Positions 27,503 to 35,802 of a stretch of DNA of 35,802 bases are shown here, in pieces; positions within the stretch are counted from its first letter, which is position 1, and each line of letters opens with the position of its first letter. Position numbers and translations under genes: made by a program. Source of the stretch: an uncultured Chloroflexota bacterium (GTDB lineage: Bacteria; Chloroflexota; Chloroflexia; Thermomicrobiales; UBA6265); the NCBI GenBank assembly GCA_937870845.1, contig CALMZR010000286.1, positions 1 to 35,802 of the forward strand. Reading direction: 5' to 3'. The notes below the pieces were generated by a model that saw only the letters and a program-made list of their open reading frames with translations, did not search any database and was not told the DNA's origin.

Positions 27503-27611
27503 CGGGTTGGCTGACAGCCTGTCGCGGGGATGACCAGGATAGCGACGTGGGAATCGCGATCCACAGGCGCGACATCAGGGGTGGAACGCAACGGGGGAGG
27601 GACCGGTTCTC

Positions 27612-27737
27612 GTGACCGAGAACGAGCGGCGCGCCGCGGATTCGCTGCGCGCATCGGATCTGGTGATTCGAGGGGTTGGGGTCGTCGGGTTGATCACGGC
27701 GGCGCTCGTGCTGCTGCTGGTGCTGTACCCCACCTAA
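27612..27737 (+). CDS. 41-aa single-TM small protein, not in ORF track
   Basis: GTG start behind GGGGGAGGG; MTENERRAADSLRASDLVIRGVGVVGLITAALVLLLVLYPT*. Confidence 0.6.
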   Translation: MTENERRAADSLRASDLVIRGVGVVGLITAALVLLLVLYPT

Positions 27738-27788
27738 TCGTTCGGAGGGCCGACTGTCATACGGCGATGGCTTGGTTTCACGGCATTG

Positions 27789-27813
27789 AACCCGGCGAGT
27801 GGCTCGCCGGGTT
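27789..27813 (+). terminator. Terminator-like hairpin / possible attenuator
   Basis: AACCCGGCGAG-TGG-CTCGCCGGGTT, perfect 11-bp stem; weak T-tract. Confidence 0.55.
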
Positions 27814-27842
27814 TGCTGTATCCGGTTCCGGAGGAATCGGCG

Positions 27843-29003
27843 ATGAGCTGGAATGTTCCAATCAGCGGGTTCTTTCGCGCCGCCGCTCATTTGCTTGTCG
27901 CCGTTGCACTTCTTTTCCCTGCCGCCAATGCAGAAGTCGGCTTTGCAAAGCAGGGATCAACCGAAGCCGGCTCCGCCATTCGCATCGTTCACGGCGTCGC
28001 CAACGCGGGACCGCTCGACGTCTACGTCGATGGCGCGATCGCGCTGATTGGGATCACGTTCGGTGAGACGAGTGCGGACCTGGCGGTCGAAGCAGGCGAT
28101 CACGACTTCGCTGTCGTCCCGACGGGCGCTTCGCTGGATGCAGCCATCGCCGATGGTCTGGTCACCCTGGATCCAGGTACACGCGCTTACGCCGCGCTGT
28201 TGGGAACGGTGGAGGAAGCCAGCGTCGGGTTGTATGCGATCGACGAGCGATCGGTCGATGTGGGCCGCGCTCGTTTTCGCGTTATTAGTGGCGTGCCCGA
28301 TGGCGGGGCAATCACGCCGGCATTCATGAGCGGGGACGCCCTCTCGGAGCCGTTGGAGTTTGGCGATGCCTCGCAGTACGCCGCCATCGACGCCGGCAGC
28401 TACGACCTGGAGATGCTCGACGCGGCGACGGGCGGCTCCCTGCTGTCGCTGCCGCAGACGCCGTTTGCCGAGGGCACGGCGACCGACATCTTCCTGATCG
28501 GGCTGGTGAGCGTCGGCTCGCTGCAGGCGCTGACAGCGTCAAATGCGCTCACCGCCGAATCCATCGATGGGCAGGCAGCACAGGTCGTCTCCGGGTCATG
28601 TGACACACTCGGGCCAGTCGTTGCAGAACTCGGCGCGGTTCAGCCAGGTCAAGGAGCGTCGGTTGGCGTCGAAGATACGCCAGCGGTCGCTCAGGGCTTC
28701 GGCCTGGCGCCGCTAGCATTCACGGCGCTCACGGAAACCCCGCATGCCGTCGCCGTCCTCGATGCCGCGGACGCAGACGGACTCCCGCTCGCGTGCGGGA
28801 CGGTTGGAGGAGCTTTAACCGATACCGGGGCGCTGGTCATCGCCTTGGAGGCCGGCTTCAGGGGCGGCCCTGTCGGCATCGCCGTGCTCGCCCCGTCGCT
28901 CGAGAATCCCGATGCGACGGGAATCTCGATCTTTTTGACGGCGTTCGCGGCCGACGACGCGGGCAACGAGCCTGAGCCAGTCAGCGAGGAGGACGCTGAC
29001 TGA
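27843..29003 (+). CDS. DUF4397 domain-containing exported protein
   Basis: 'AIRIVHGVANAGPLDVYVDGAIALIGITFGETSADLAVEAGDHDFAVV' and second 'RFRVISGVPDGG' unit; signal peptide; GGAGG SD. Confidence 0.85.
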   Translation: MSWNVPISGFFRAAAHLLVAVALLFPAANAEVGFAKQGSTEAGSAIRIVHGVANAGPLDVYVDGAIALIGITFGETSADLAVEAGDHDFAVVPTGASLDAAIADGLVTLDPGTRAYAALLGTVEEASVGLYAIDERSVDVGRARFRVISGVPDGGAITPAFMSGDALSEPLEFGDASQYAAIDAGSYDLEMLDAATGGSLLSLPQTPFAEGTATDIFLIGLVSVGSLQALTASNALTAESIDGQAAQVVSGSCDTLGPVVAELGAVQPGQGASVGVEDTPAVAQGFGLAPLAFTALTETPHAVAVLDAADADGLPLACGTVGGALTDTGALVIALEAGFRGGPVGIAVLAPSLENPDATGISIFLTAFAADDAGNEPEPVSEEDAD

Positions 29004-30459
29004 CGCCCGCCGGGACGGGCAGGTCGCTGATTGCCCCATGCCCTGGTTCCTCGAGCAGCTGCGCGGCGATCGCGGCGGCGCGTTCGCGATCGTCGGGGGC
29101 AAGGTCGCCGTCGATGACCAATTCCCGCAGATGCTCCTTGACGCGCTTGATCCACGGGCCGGGCGGGCGGTCGAAGAGGCGCATCAGCTCGTTGCCGTCG
29201 AGTGGGCTCTCCAGGCTCGCGAGCGCCGCTTGCTCCTGCACCCTCGCGAAATGGGCGCGTAGGCTCTCCACGCGGCGCGCCGCTTCGATCCGCTTTCGCT
29301 CACGGCCGGAGGTTACGTCGGCGGCGGCGAGGTCGAGCAGGTCGTCCCAGACCGGGCCGGCTTCGAGGGCCAGCCGGCGCACGGCGCTGTCGGTCCAGGA
29401 AGCCTCGTAGGCCGTGGGGCGGCTGTGCAGCTCGACGAGGGCGCGCACGGTCGAGCGCAGGGTCTTGTCGGCGTTGAGTCGGGTGAAGATGCGCGCGGCG
29501 AGATCGGCCCCGACGCGCTCGTGGCCGAAGAAGTGGATCTCGCCCTCAGGGCCCACCCCGCGTGTCTGCGGCTTGCCGGCATCGTGCAAGAGCGCGGCCC
29601 AGCGGACGGCGGCACGCGCCGGGGCTTGGCGCACGACCCGCACCGTATGATCCCAGAGGTCTTTTTCCCGGCCAAGCCGCGGCGCCAGGTCCGCGTCGGC
29701 TTCGGCGGCGAGCGGCTGCAGCTCGGGGAGGGCTACGGTCAAGAGCCCCGTACGCCGCAGCACGTCGAGCCCGTGATCGACGTACGGTCCCACGAGGAGC
29801 CGGGTCAGCTCGGCCAGGATGCGCTCATGACTGATGCGGGCCAGGCTCGCCGCCTGGCGCGACACGGCTTGCTCGGTTTCCCAGTCGAGCCGGAAGCCGA
29901 GCTGGGAGACGAACCGGGCCGCGCGCAGGAGCCGTAGCGGATCCTCCGCGAATCGCTCGTCGGGGTCGCCGACCGCACGCACGAGAGCCAGCGCGATGTC
30001 TGCCTCGCCGCCCCAGGGATCGACTCGGGCGCCGGTCGAGGCTTCGACGGCGATGGCGTTCATCGTGAAGTCGCGGCGCGCCAGATCGTGCGCGAGGGTG
30101 GCGTCGAAGGCGACGGCGGGGAAGCGGGTCGCGTCGGGATAGATCTCCTTGCGATAGGTCGTAACTTCCACGGTCGTTGCCCGCGGGTCTTCGCCGAAAA
30201 CGGCGGCAACGGTGCCGAAGCGCTCGCCGACAAGGTAGACAGAGCGCGCGCCGGCCTCTTCCAGAAGCACCCGCGTCTGGTCCGGCGTGGTCGAGGCCGC
30301 GAAATCGAGATCGGCCGGAATCTCCACGCCGAGCAGGGCGTCGCGCACCACGCCGCCGACCAGATACAACTCGGCGCCGGCGCTGGCAAAGGCGTTGGCG
30401 AGCGATTGGGTGATCTGATGCTGCGCCTGGGGGAGGCGATGCAGCGGCGATTCCGTCAC
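28981..30459 (-). CDS. CCA tRNA nucleotidyltransferase / poly(A) polymerase family, HD domain
   Basis: 'LYLVGGVVRDALLGVEIPADLDFAAST', 'RRDFTMNAIAV', 'EDPLRLLRAARF', 'LLHDAGKP'. GTG start chosen. Confidence 0.93.
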   Translation of the reverse strand: MTESPLHRLPQAQHQITQSLANAFASAGAELYLVGGVVRDALLGVEIPADLDFAASTTPDQTRVLLEEAGARSVYLVGERFGTVAAVFGEDPRATTVEVTTYRKEIYPDATRFPAVAFDATLAHDLARRDFTMNAIAVEASTGARVDPWGGEADIALALVRAVGDPDERFAEDPLRLLRAARFVSQLGFRLDWETEQAVSRQAASLARISHERILAELTRLLVGPYVDHGLDVLRRTGLLTVALPELQPLAAEADADLAPRLGREKDLWDHTVRVVRQAPARAAVRWAALLHDAGKPQTRGVGPEGEIHFFGHERVGADLAARIFTRLNADKTLRSTVRALVELHSRPTAYEASWTDSAVRRLALEAGPVWDDLLDLAAADVTSGRERKRIEAARRVESLRAHFARVQEQAALASLESPLDGNELMRLFDRPPGPWIKRVKEHLRELVIDGDLAPDDRERAAAIAAQLLEEPGHGAISDLPVPAGVSQRPPR

Positions 30460-30696
30460 GAACCCGGGTCCGATCGTCGTTTCTCTCCGTCCGCGGCGAT
30501 GACGCCGCGCCGTTTCGAGTTTACCCGTTGGGCCATCGTGGACCCATTTCCGCGGGCTCATTGCGAAGCGATTTTGTGCCCAACATGCGGTATTCTTGGG
30601 GGTACGGCGTGGCGCTCTCACCCGCGACGCACCCCGCGGGCCCGCCCTGGCCGTTCGGCGTTCGGAGAGGGGTCTTCTATTCGTACCTCAGCGTCG

Positions 30697-32058
30697 TTGC
30701 TGGCCGTCATGCTCCTGGTGCTGGCAAACGGCTTTTTCGTCGCGACGGAGTTCGCGCTCGTCTCCGTCCGGCGCACGCGGGTGCAGCAACTCGCGGCGGA
30801 AGGCAACCGCAGGGCGCATCAGGTTCTGGCCGAGCTTCATCAGCTCGACACGTACATCGCGGCCACGCAACTCGGCATCACCATCGCCAGTATCGGGCTG
30901 GGTTGGATCGGCGAGCCCGCGCTCGCGTCGCTCATCGAACCGCTTATTGGCTCGCTGGGTTTCATCCCGGAGGCCACTCGGGGCCCCATCACCCATACCA
31001 TCTCGTTCGTCCTCGCGTTTTCGATTATCACGACGTTGCACATCGTGATCGGCGAGCTGGCCCCGAAGAGCATTGCGCTGCAACGGCCGGAGCAGACGGC
31101 GCTGTGGGCCGCGGCTCCGATTCACCTCTTCTATCTGGCATTGCGGCCGGCCATCGTCTTTCTCAACACGATCGGCAACGCGGTCGTGAGAGCCATCGGC
31201 ATCGAGCCGGCCAGCGGTCATCAGCTCGTGCAGTCGGCCGAGGAGCTGCGGCTGGCGGTGGAGGCGAGCCGCGAGGCGGGGCTGGTGGAAGATTCGGCGC
31301 ACGATCTGGTCGACCGGGCGCTGCTCTTTCCCGATCTGGAAGCGCAGCACGCCATGGTGCCGCGCACCGAGATGGCTGCCGTTCCGGTCGATGCCGACCT
31401 GGACGCGGTCGTGCAAACGGCATTGGAGACCGGGCATACGCGGCTGCCCGTATACGACGGCGACCTCGACCATATCGTCGGCGTCGTCAATGTCAAGCGG
31501 CTGCTGCCGCAGGTGCTGGCCGCACGCAACGGCAACGGACTCACGCCGAGCGCGCCGTTTCGACTGGCTGACGTGATGACCGAGGTCGTCGCCATCCCGG
31601 ATACGGCTCCTGCCTCCGCCCTGCTGCCGCAGCTGCGCGACGCGCACACGCCGATGGCCATCGTCATCGACGAGTATGGCGGCACGGCCGGGTTGATCAC
31701 CCTGGTCGATCTGGTGGAGAGCCTGGTCGGCGAGATCACCGACGAGCTGGAACCGGTCAGCACCAATGGCCGGCTCACCGCCGACGGCAGTTTTTCGCTG
31801 GACGGGCTCACGACGCTCCTGGAGGCCAAGGAGTTTCACCACCTCGACCTGGAGAACGACGCCGATGTCGAGACGGTCGGCGGGTATGTGTTCAGCCGTC
31901 TAGGCCGCCCAGCGGTGGTCGGCGACGAAGTCGTAACGGCGGACGGCCACGTCCTGCGCACCGAAGAGCTCGACGGGCTGCGCGTCGCCCGAGTCCGCGT
32001 GTTGCCACGCGACAAGGCCTCGACGCCGGCGGAAGCGATCCCTGGCTCGGCGGCATGA
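30697..32058 (+). CDS. CNNM-domain / CBS / CorC_HlyC protein (hemolysin family)
   Basis: 'VLANGFFVATEFALVSVRRTRVQQL', 'TYIAATQLGITIASIGLGWIGEPA', 'MVPRTEM', 'IDEYGGTAGLITLVDLVE'. Start uncertain (TTG 30697 or ATG 30709). Confidence 0.92.
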   Translation: MLAVMLLVLANGFFVATEFALVSVRRTRVQQLAAEGNRRAHQVLAELHQLDTYIAATQLGITIASIGLGWIGEPALASLIEPLIGSLGFIPEATRGPITHTISFVLAFSIITTLHIVIGELAPKSIALQRPEQTALWAAAPIHLFYLALRPAIVFLNTIGNAVVRAIGIEPASGHQLVQSAEELRLAVEASREAGLVEDSAHDLVDRALLFPDLEAQHAMVPRTEMAAVPVDADLDAVVQTALETGHTRLPVYDGDLDHIVGVVNVKRLLPQVLAARNGNGLTPSAPFRLADVMTEVVAIPDTAPASALLPQLRDAHTPMAIVIDEYGGTAGLITLVDLVESLVGEITDELEPVSTNGRLTADGSFSLDGLTTLLEAKEFHHLDLENDADVETVGGYVFSRLGRPAVVGDEVVTADGHVLRTEELDGLRVARVRVLPRDKASTPAEAIPGSAA

Positions 32059-32438
32059 CCGGGACGGCCGATCCATCGACCGTCCCGACGCCGCGGCCCG
32101 CCGATGCCGACAGCCGGGCCAGGACCCATTTGGCGAACGAGCGCACCTTTCTGGCCTGGCTTCGCACCGGGTTGAGCCTGGTGGCCGTCGGTCTGGCAGC
32201 GGCCAGCTTTCTGCCGGTCGATCTCGTGCCGGGGTTTCGCTACGTGACGCTCTTTGCCGTTCTGCTCGTGCTGATCGGCACGGCAGCGGCGGTCTATGGC
32301 GCGAACCGCTACGTTGTGGCCTATTGGCAGATCGAAACCGGCTCGTACCGGCCGGCCATCAGCCCAGTGGTGGCCTTCGGGATCGTGGTCGGCGTTCTCG
32401 GACTCATGGCGATCCCGGTGGCGATCTTTCTGCGATGA
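32055..32438 (+). CDS. DUF202 (YidH-type) membrane protein
   Basis: 'HLANERTFLAWLRTGLSLVAVGLAAASF'; overlaps both neighbours by 4 bp. Confidence 0.9.
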   Translation: MTGTADPSTVPTPRPADADSRARTHLANERTFLAWLRTGLSLVAVGLAAASFLPVDLVPGFRYVTLFAVLLVLIGTAAAVYGANRYVVAYWQIETGSYRPAISPVVAFGIVVGVLGLMAIPVAIFLR

Positions 32439-33082
32439 ACCCGCCGCGCGCCGAGCCACCGGATGCCGCGGCCGAAGGATCCCAGTCCGGGATGCCCGCC
32501 GAGCACGCCCTGCTTGGCTTGCTGGCCATGCGCGAAGGCGGGACTGGACATGGTTACGAGCTGGCTCGGAGCTTCGGACCTGAGGCCCCGCTGGGCAGCG
32601 TCATCCGGCTCGAACCCGGCATGGTTTACCACCACCTCAAGAAATTGGAGCGGCTAGGATGGGTGACGGTCGCGCCGGACGCTTCCCCCGACCGTCCGGC
32701 GCGCCGCCCTTTCGCCCTCTCACGTGATGGGCGCGGCGAGCTGCGGCGCTGGCTCATGGAGCCGGTGGCGCACACGAGAGAAATTCGCCTCGAATTTCTG
32801 GTGAAGCTCTACCTGGCGCTCGCGCTCGAGCCGGCGCTGGCGCTGCGGCTAATCGACGAGCAGCGCGGGATCCTGGAACGTCTGATCGACTCGCTCTCCG
32901 AGCAGCGTGAACTTGGCGAAACGGCGGTCAACGCGGAGTCCGGCTCGATTCACTTCGGGGAGATGGTCACGGATATGCGATTGGCGCAGACCGGGGCCGC
33001 GTTGGCCTGGCTCGATCGCGTCAGGACGGAAGCTGCGACCGTCGCCGTCGCGGCCGGACGAAGCGACGCAAGCAGGCGGTAA
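32435..33082 (+). CDS. PadR family transcriptional regulator
   Basis: 'EHALLGLLAMREGGTGHGYELARSF...VYHHLKKLERLGWV' winged helix and PadR C-terminal domain. Confidence 0.9.
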   Translation: MNPPRAEPPDAAAEGSQSGMPAEHALLGLLAMREGGTGHGYELARSFGPEAPLGSVIRLEPGMVYHHLKKLERLGWVTVAPDASPDRPARRPFALSRDGRGELRRWLMEPVAHTREIRLEFLVKLYLALALEPALALRLIDEQRGILERLIDSLSEQRELGETAVNAESGSIHFGEMVTDMRLAQTGAALAWLDRVRTEAATVAVAAGRSDASRR

Positions 33083-33244
33083 GACTGCATGGTCGCGGCT
33101 CAGTTCTAAAATCGGGGATAATCGCCGCAACGTTGCCCCGGGCATGGTCGCCTCGGCGCTGGAAGTGGGTTGCGCTGGGGGACGACGCGTTGACCGCTAA
33201 CCCAAACGGATCGCATAGCCTGAGGTCCTGGCTCGGGAGCCGGC

Positions 33245-35590
33245 ATGCCTAACATCGCGGCGCTGCTGCCTCCCGTGTCGCCCTTGGCCGTTCTTCTGGT
33301 GGCGTTGGCTGGCGCGCCCTTGACGTTGATCCTGGGCTGGGGGCGGCCGCGCGTGGCCGCGGTGGTGTCCGTAGTGTCGGCCATTGTCGCGCTCTTGGCC
33401 GTCGTCGCGGCGTGGCTGGGTGGGGGCGGCTCGCAGAGCTTTGCCTGGGCCCCGAGCTGGAACCTTTCGCTCGCCCTGACGTTCGACGGACTTTCGGCCG
33501 TCTATGGCTTGCTGGCGACGGGCATTGGGGCCGTGGTGCTGGTCTACTCCAGCGCCTACCTGCCGCGGCATTTGCATCACTACGGGCGAGACCCACGCGA
33601 CGCGACCACATTCTACGCGCTCATCCTGCTGTTCATGGGCGCGATGGTCGGGCTGGTTCTGGCCGAGGATCTCATCCTTCTTTTCGTGTTCTGGGATTTG
33701 ACCGCAATCGTGTCGTACTTCCTGATCGGGTTCGACCGCGACGAGCCGGCGTCTCGCCCTTCGGCGTTGATGGCGCTGCTGATCACCGGAGGGAGCGCGA
33801 TCCTGATGCTGGCAGGGATCGTCGCCCTCTGGATCCTCGGCGGATCGACGGCCCTTCCAATTCTCGTGGCGCACGAGCCGCGCAGCGCGGCCTACACGGT
33901 CGCGGTGGCGCTGATCGTTGTCGCCGCGCTGGCCAAGAGCGCGCAAGTTCCAGTGCACTTCTGGCTGCCGCACGCCATGGTGGCGCCGACGCCGGTTTCG
34001 TCGTATCTCCACTCGGCGGCGATGGTGGCGGCCGGCGTCTTCCTCATCGCCCGGATTCTGCCGCTTGTGGAACGTGCCGCCGGAGTGTCGGAGGCGCTGA
34101 TCGCCATCGGCTTCGCATCGACGATGATCGGCGGGTTGCTCGCCCTCGGCCGCGACGAGATGAAGCGGCTCTTGGCGTACTCGACGATCGGGCAATACGG
34201 CTACGTGGTGATGCTGCTCGGCGTCGGTGGCGCGTACGGGGCGATCGGCGCGGCGTTCTATGTCCTGGCCCACGCGCTCGCCAAGTGCGCTCTCTTCCTG
34301 ACCGCAGGGGCGGTGACCGAGGCGACCGGGCGCAAGCGGCTCTCGGAGTTGGGCGGGCTCGGTTCGTCGATGCCGCTGCTTGCTGTAGCCAGCGGGATCG
34401 CCGCGGCGACCCTGGCGGCGTGGCCGCTGACAATCGGGTTCTTCAAGGACGAGGTCTTTTTCGCGGCACTGGCCGGGCGGGGGTCCGCCTTCGCCATAGC
34501 TGCCGTCGTGGCGGCCGGGCTTACGTTCGCTTACATCGGACGGTTCTGGGGGAGCGTGTTTCTCGGGCCGAAGCGTCTAGCAGGCGGCCGCGTACCGCTG
34601 ACGATGATGGGCCCGATCGCGCTGCTGGCCGCGTTCTGCGTTATCGGCGGCATCTGGGTCGAACCGGCGAATCTGCTTGCCAATGCGGCCGGCAGCGCCT
34701 CGCTCGCCAATCCCGTCGAGACGAGGCTTGGCTATCACCTCGACACCCGCCCCGAGAATCTGATGGCGCTGGCCGCGTATGCGCTCGGCGGCGTCCTGCT
34801 CGCAACGGCGCGCGTCTGGACGGCGGCGTCCCGCTCATTCGCTGCGATGACGGAGCAGGTTGGACCTGAGCGGCTCTATCGTGCCTCGTTGGAGCTCCTG
34901 ATTCGATTTTCCGACCGCGTCCATGGGTACGAGGTTCATGATTTGCGCGGGCGCGTGGCATGGGTGCTGGTCCCCGTCGGCGTGTTCGTGCTCATGGGCC
35001 TGCTCTTTACCTCCAACGAGAACGCGTTCCTGGCCAGGCCGATCGCACCAGAGGACTACGTGCTGGTCCTGGTTCTCGTCGTGGCCGCGGGCGCGGCGTT
35101 GACGGCGACGCAGGCGAGCGACCACTTGCCGGCGGCTTTGCTCCTGTCGGCGGTCGGTTTCCTGTTGGCAACGGTGTACGCGTTCCTAGGCGCCCCGGAC
35201 GTAGCGTTCGTCGCCGTGCTGATGGAGACGATGGTTACGCTGCTCTTCCTCGGCTTCCTCTCCGCGATGCGCCACCGGCCGCGCGTCGAGGGATTCGAGA
35301 CCGATGCATCCGTTTCGCATCGCGGCCGCGACCGGGCTATTGGCTTGGCGGCCGGGGCGGCGGCGCTGGTGGTTGTCTGGGGGGTGCTGTCGAAACCGGC
35401 GGCGATCGAGAGCGCGTCGCAGGACCAAATCGCCCTGGCGCCGGACGCCCACGCCCGCGACGTGGTGACGGCGATCCTGTCGGACTTCCGAGGGCTGGAC
35501 ACGTTGGGCGAGATTACGGTGATCGGCGTGGCCATGATCGGCTTGCTGACGCTGATGCAGCGGCCGTACCAGCGGCGGGTCAAGAAGTGA
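33245..35590 (+). CDS. mrpA: Mrp-type Na+/H+ antiporter subunit A (with MbhD/DUF4040 and MbhE-like C-terminus)
   Basis: 'YDLTAIVSYFLIGF'-like proton-conducting region, 'VPVHFWLPHAMVAPTPVSSYLHSAAMVAAGVFL', C-terminal DUF4040 'GAPDVAFVAVLMETMVTLLFL'. Confidence 0.88.
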   Translation: MPNIAALLPPVSPLAVLLVALAGAPLTLILGWGRPRVAAVVSVVSAIVALLAVVAAWLGGGGSQSFAWAPSWNLSLALTFDGLSAVYGLLATGIGAVVLVYSSAYLPRHLHHYGRDPRDATTFYALILLFMGAMVGLVLAEDLILLFVFWDLTAIVSYFLIGFDRDEPASRPSALMALLITGGSAILMLAGIVALWILGGSTALPILVAHEPRSAAYTVAVALIVVAALAKSAQVPVHFWLPHAMVAPTPVSSYLHSAAMVAAGVFLIARILPLVERAAGVSEALIAIGFASTMIGGLLALGRDEMKRLLAYSTIGQYGYVVMLLGVGGAYGAIGAAFYVLAHALAKCALFLTAGAVTEATGRKRLSELGGLGSSMPLLAVASGIAAATLAAWPLTIGFFKDEVFFAALAGRGSAFAIAAVVAAGLTFAYIGRFWGSVFLGPKRLAGGRVPLTMMGPIALLAAFCVIGGIWVEPANLLANAAGSASLANPVETRLGYHLDTRPENLMALAAYALGGVLLATARVWTAASRSFAAMTEQVGPERLYRASLELLIRFSDRVHGYEVHDLRGRVAWVLVPVGVFVLMGLLFTSNENAFLARPIAPEDYVLVLVLVVAAGAALTATQASDHLPAALLLSAVGFLLATVYAFLGAPDVAFVAVLMETMVTLLFLGFLSAMRHRPRVEGFETDASVSHRGRDRAIGLAAGAAALVVVWGVLSKPAAIESASQDQIALAPDAHARDVVTAILSDFRGLDTLGEITVIGVAMIGLLTLMQRPYQRRVKK

Positions 35591-35802
35591 CCGAGCTGGT
35601 CTGCCGCTTGCTGTTCGCGCCGACGCTGATGGTGGCGTTCGCCACGCTCGTCAAAGGCTATGCCGAGGCGGGCGACGGGTTCGCCGCGGGCGTCATCGCC
35701 GGGCTGGCCTTTCTGATGCAGTACGTCGCCTTCGGCGAACGGCGGGTGCGGGGGGTGTTGCACACGCGGTTTGCGCCCGGAGTCGCCGTCCTGGGACTGG
35801 CC
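35587..35802 (+). CDS. mrpB: Mrp/Mnh antiporter subunit B domain protein, 3' partial
   Basis: GTGA overlap with mrpA; VTELVCRLLFAPTLMVAFATLVKGYAEAGDGFAAGVIAGLAFLMQYVAFGERR...; runs off the window. Confidence 0.75.
   Translation, partial: MTELVCRLLFAPTLMVAFATLVKGYAEAGDGFAAGVIAGLAFLMQYVAFGERRVRGVLHTRFAPGVAVLGLA

Overview
GC-rich, gene-dense bacterial chromosome segment, probably Chloroflexota/Thermomicrobia-like by gene content and style (inference only). It is mostly housekeeping and single-gene functions: PEP carboxylase, S9 and M20 peptidases, a c-di-AMP receptor (DarA/PstA type), an inositol monophosphatase, the t6A genes tsaD/rimI-like/tsaB/tsaE interrupted by an opposite-strand creatininase-family gene, a Ski2-like helicase, ThiL, alkaline phosphatase, an orphan iron-type solute-binding protein, a CCA-adding enzyme, a CNNM/HlyC-type protein, DUF202, a PadR regulator and the start of an Mrp antiporter operon. 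I saw no CRISPR array, rRNA, tRNA, prophage or transposase. The points most worth a second look are: (1) a three-copy intergenic palindromic repeat whose stem bases co-vary between copies; (2) a DUF427 gene split by one in-frame TGA; (3) a 25-bp perfect palindrome resembling an IscR type-1 site upstream of the iron-binding protein; (4) G-rich, roughly period-8 inverted repeats on both sides of the M20 peptidase gene; (5) two zinc-ribbon/TM/beta-propeller proteins with unrelated propellers; (6) a 41-aa membrane protein absent from the ORF track but with its own promoter and terminator-like hairpin. No complete new multi-gene system is evident.
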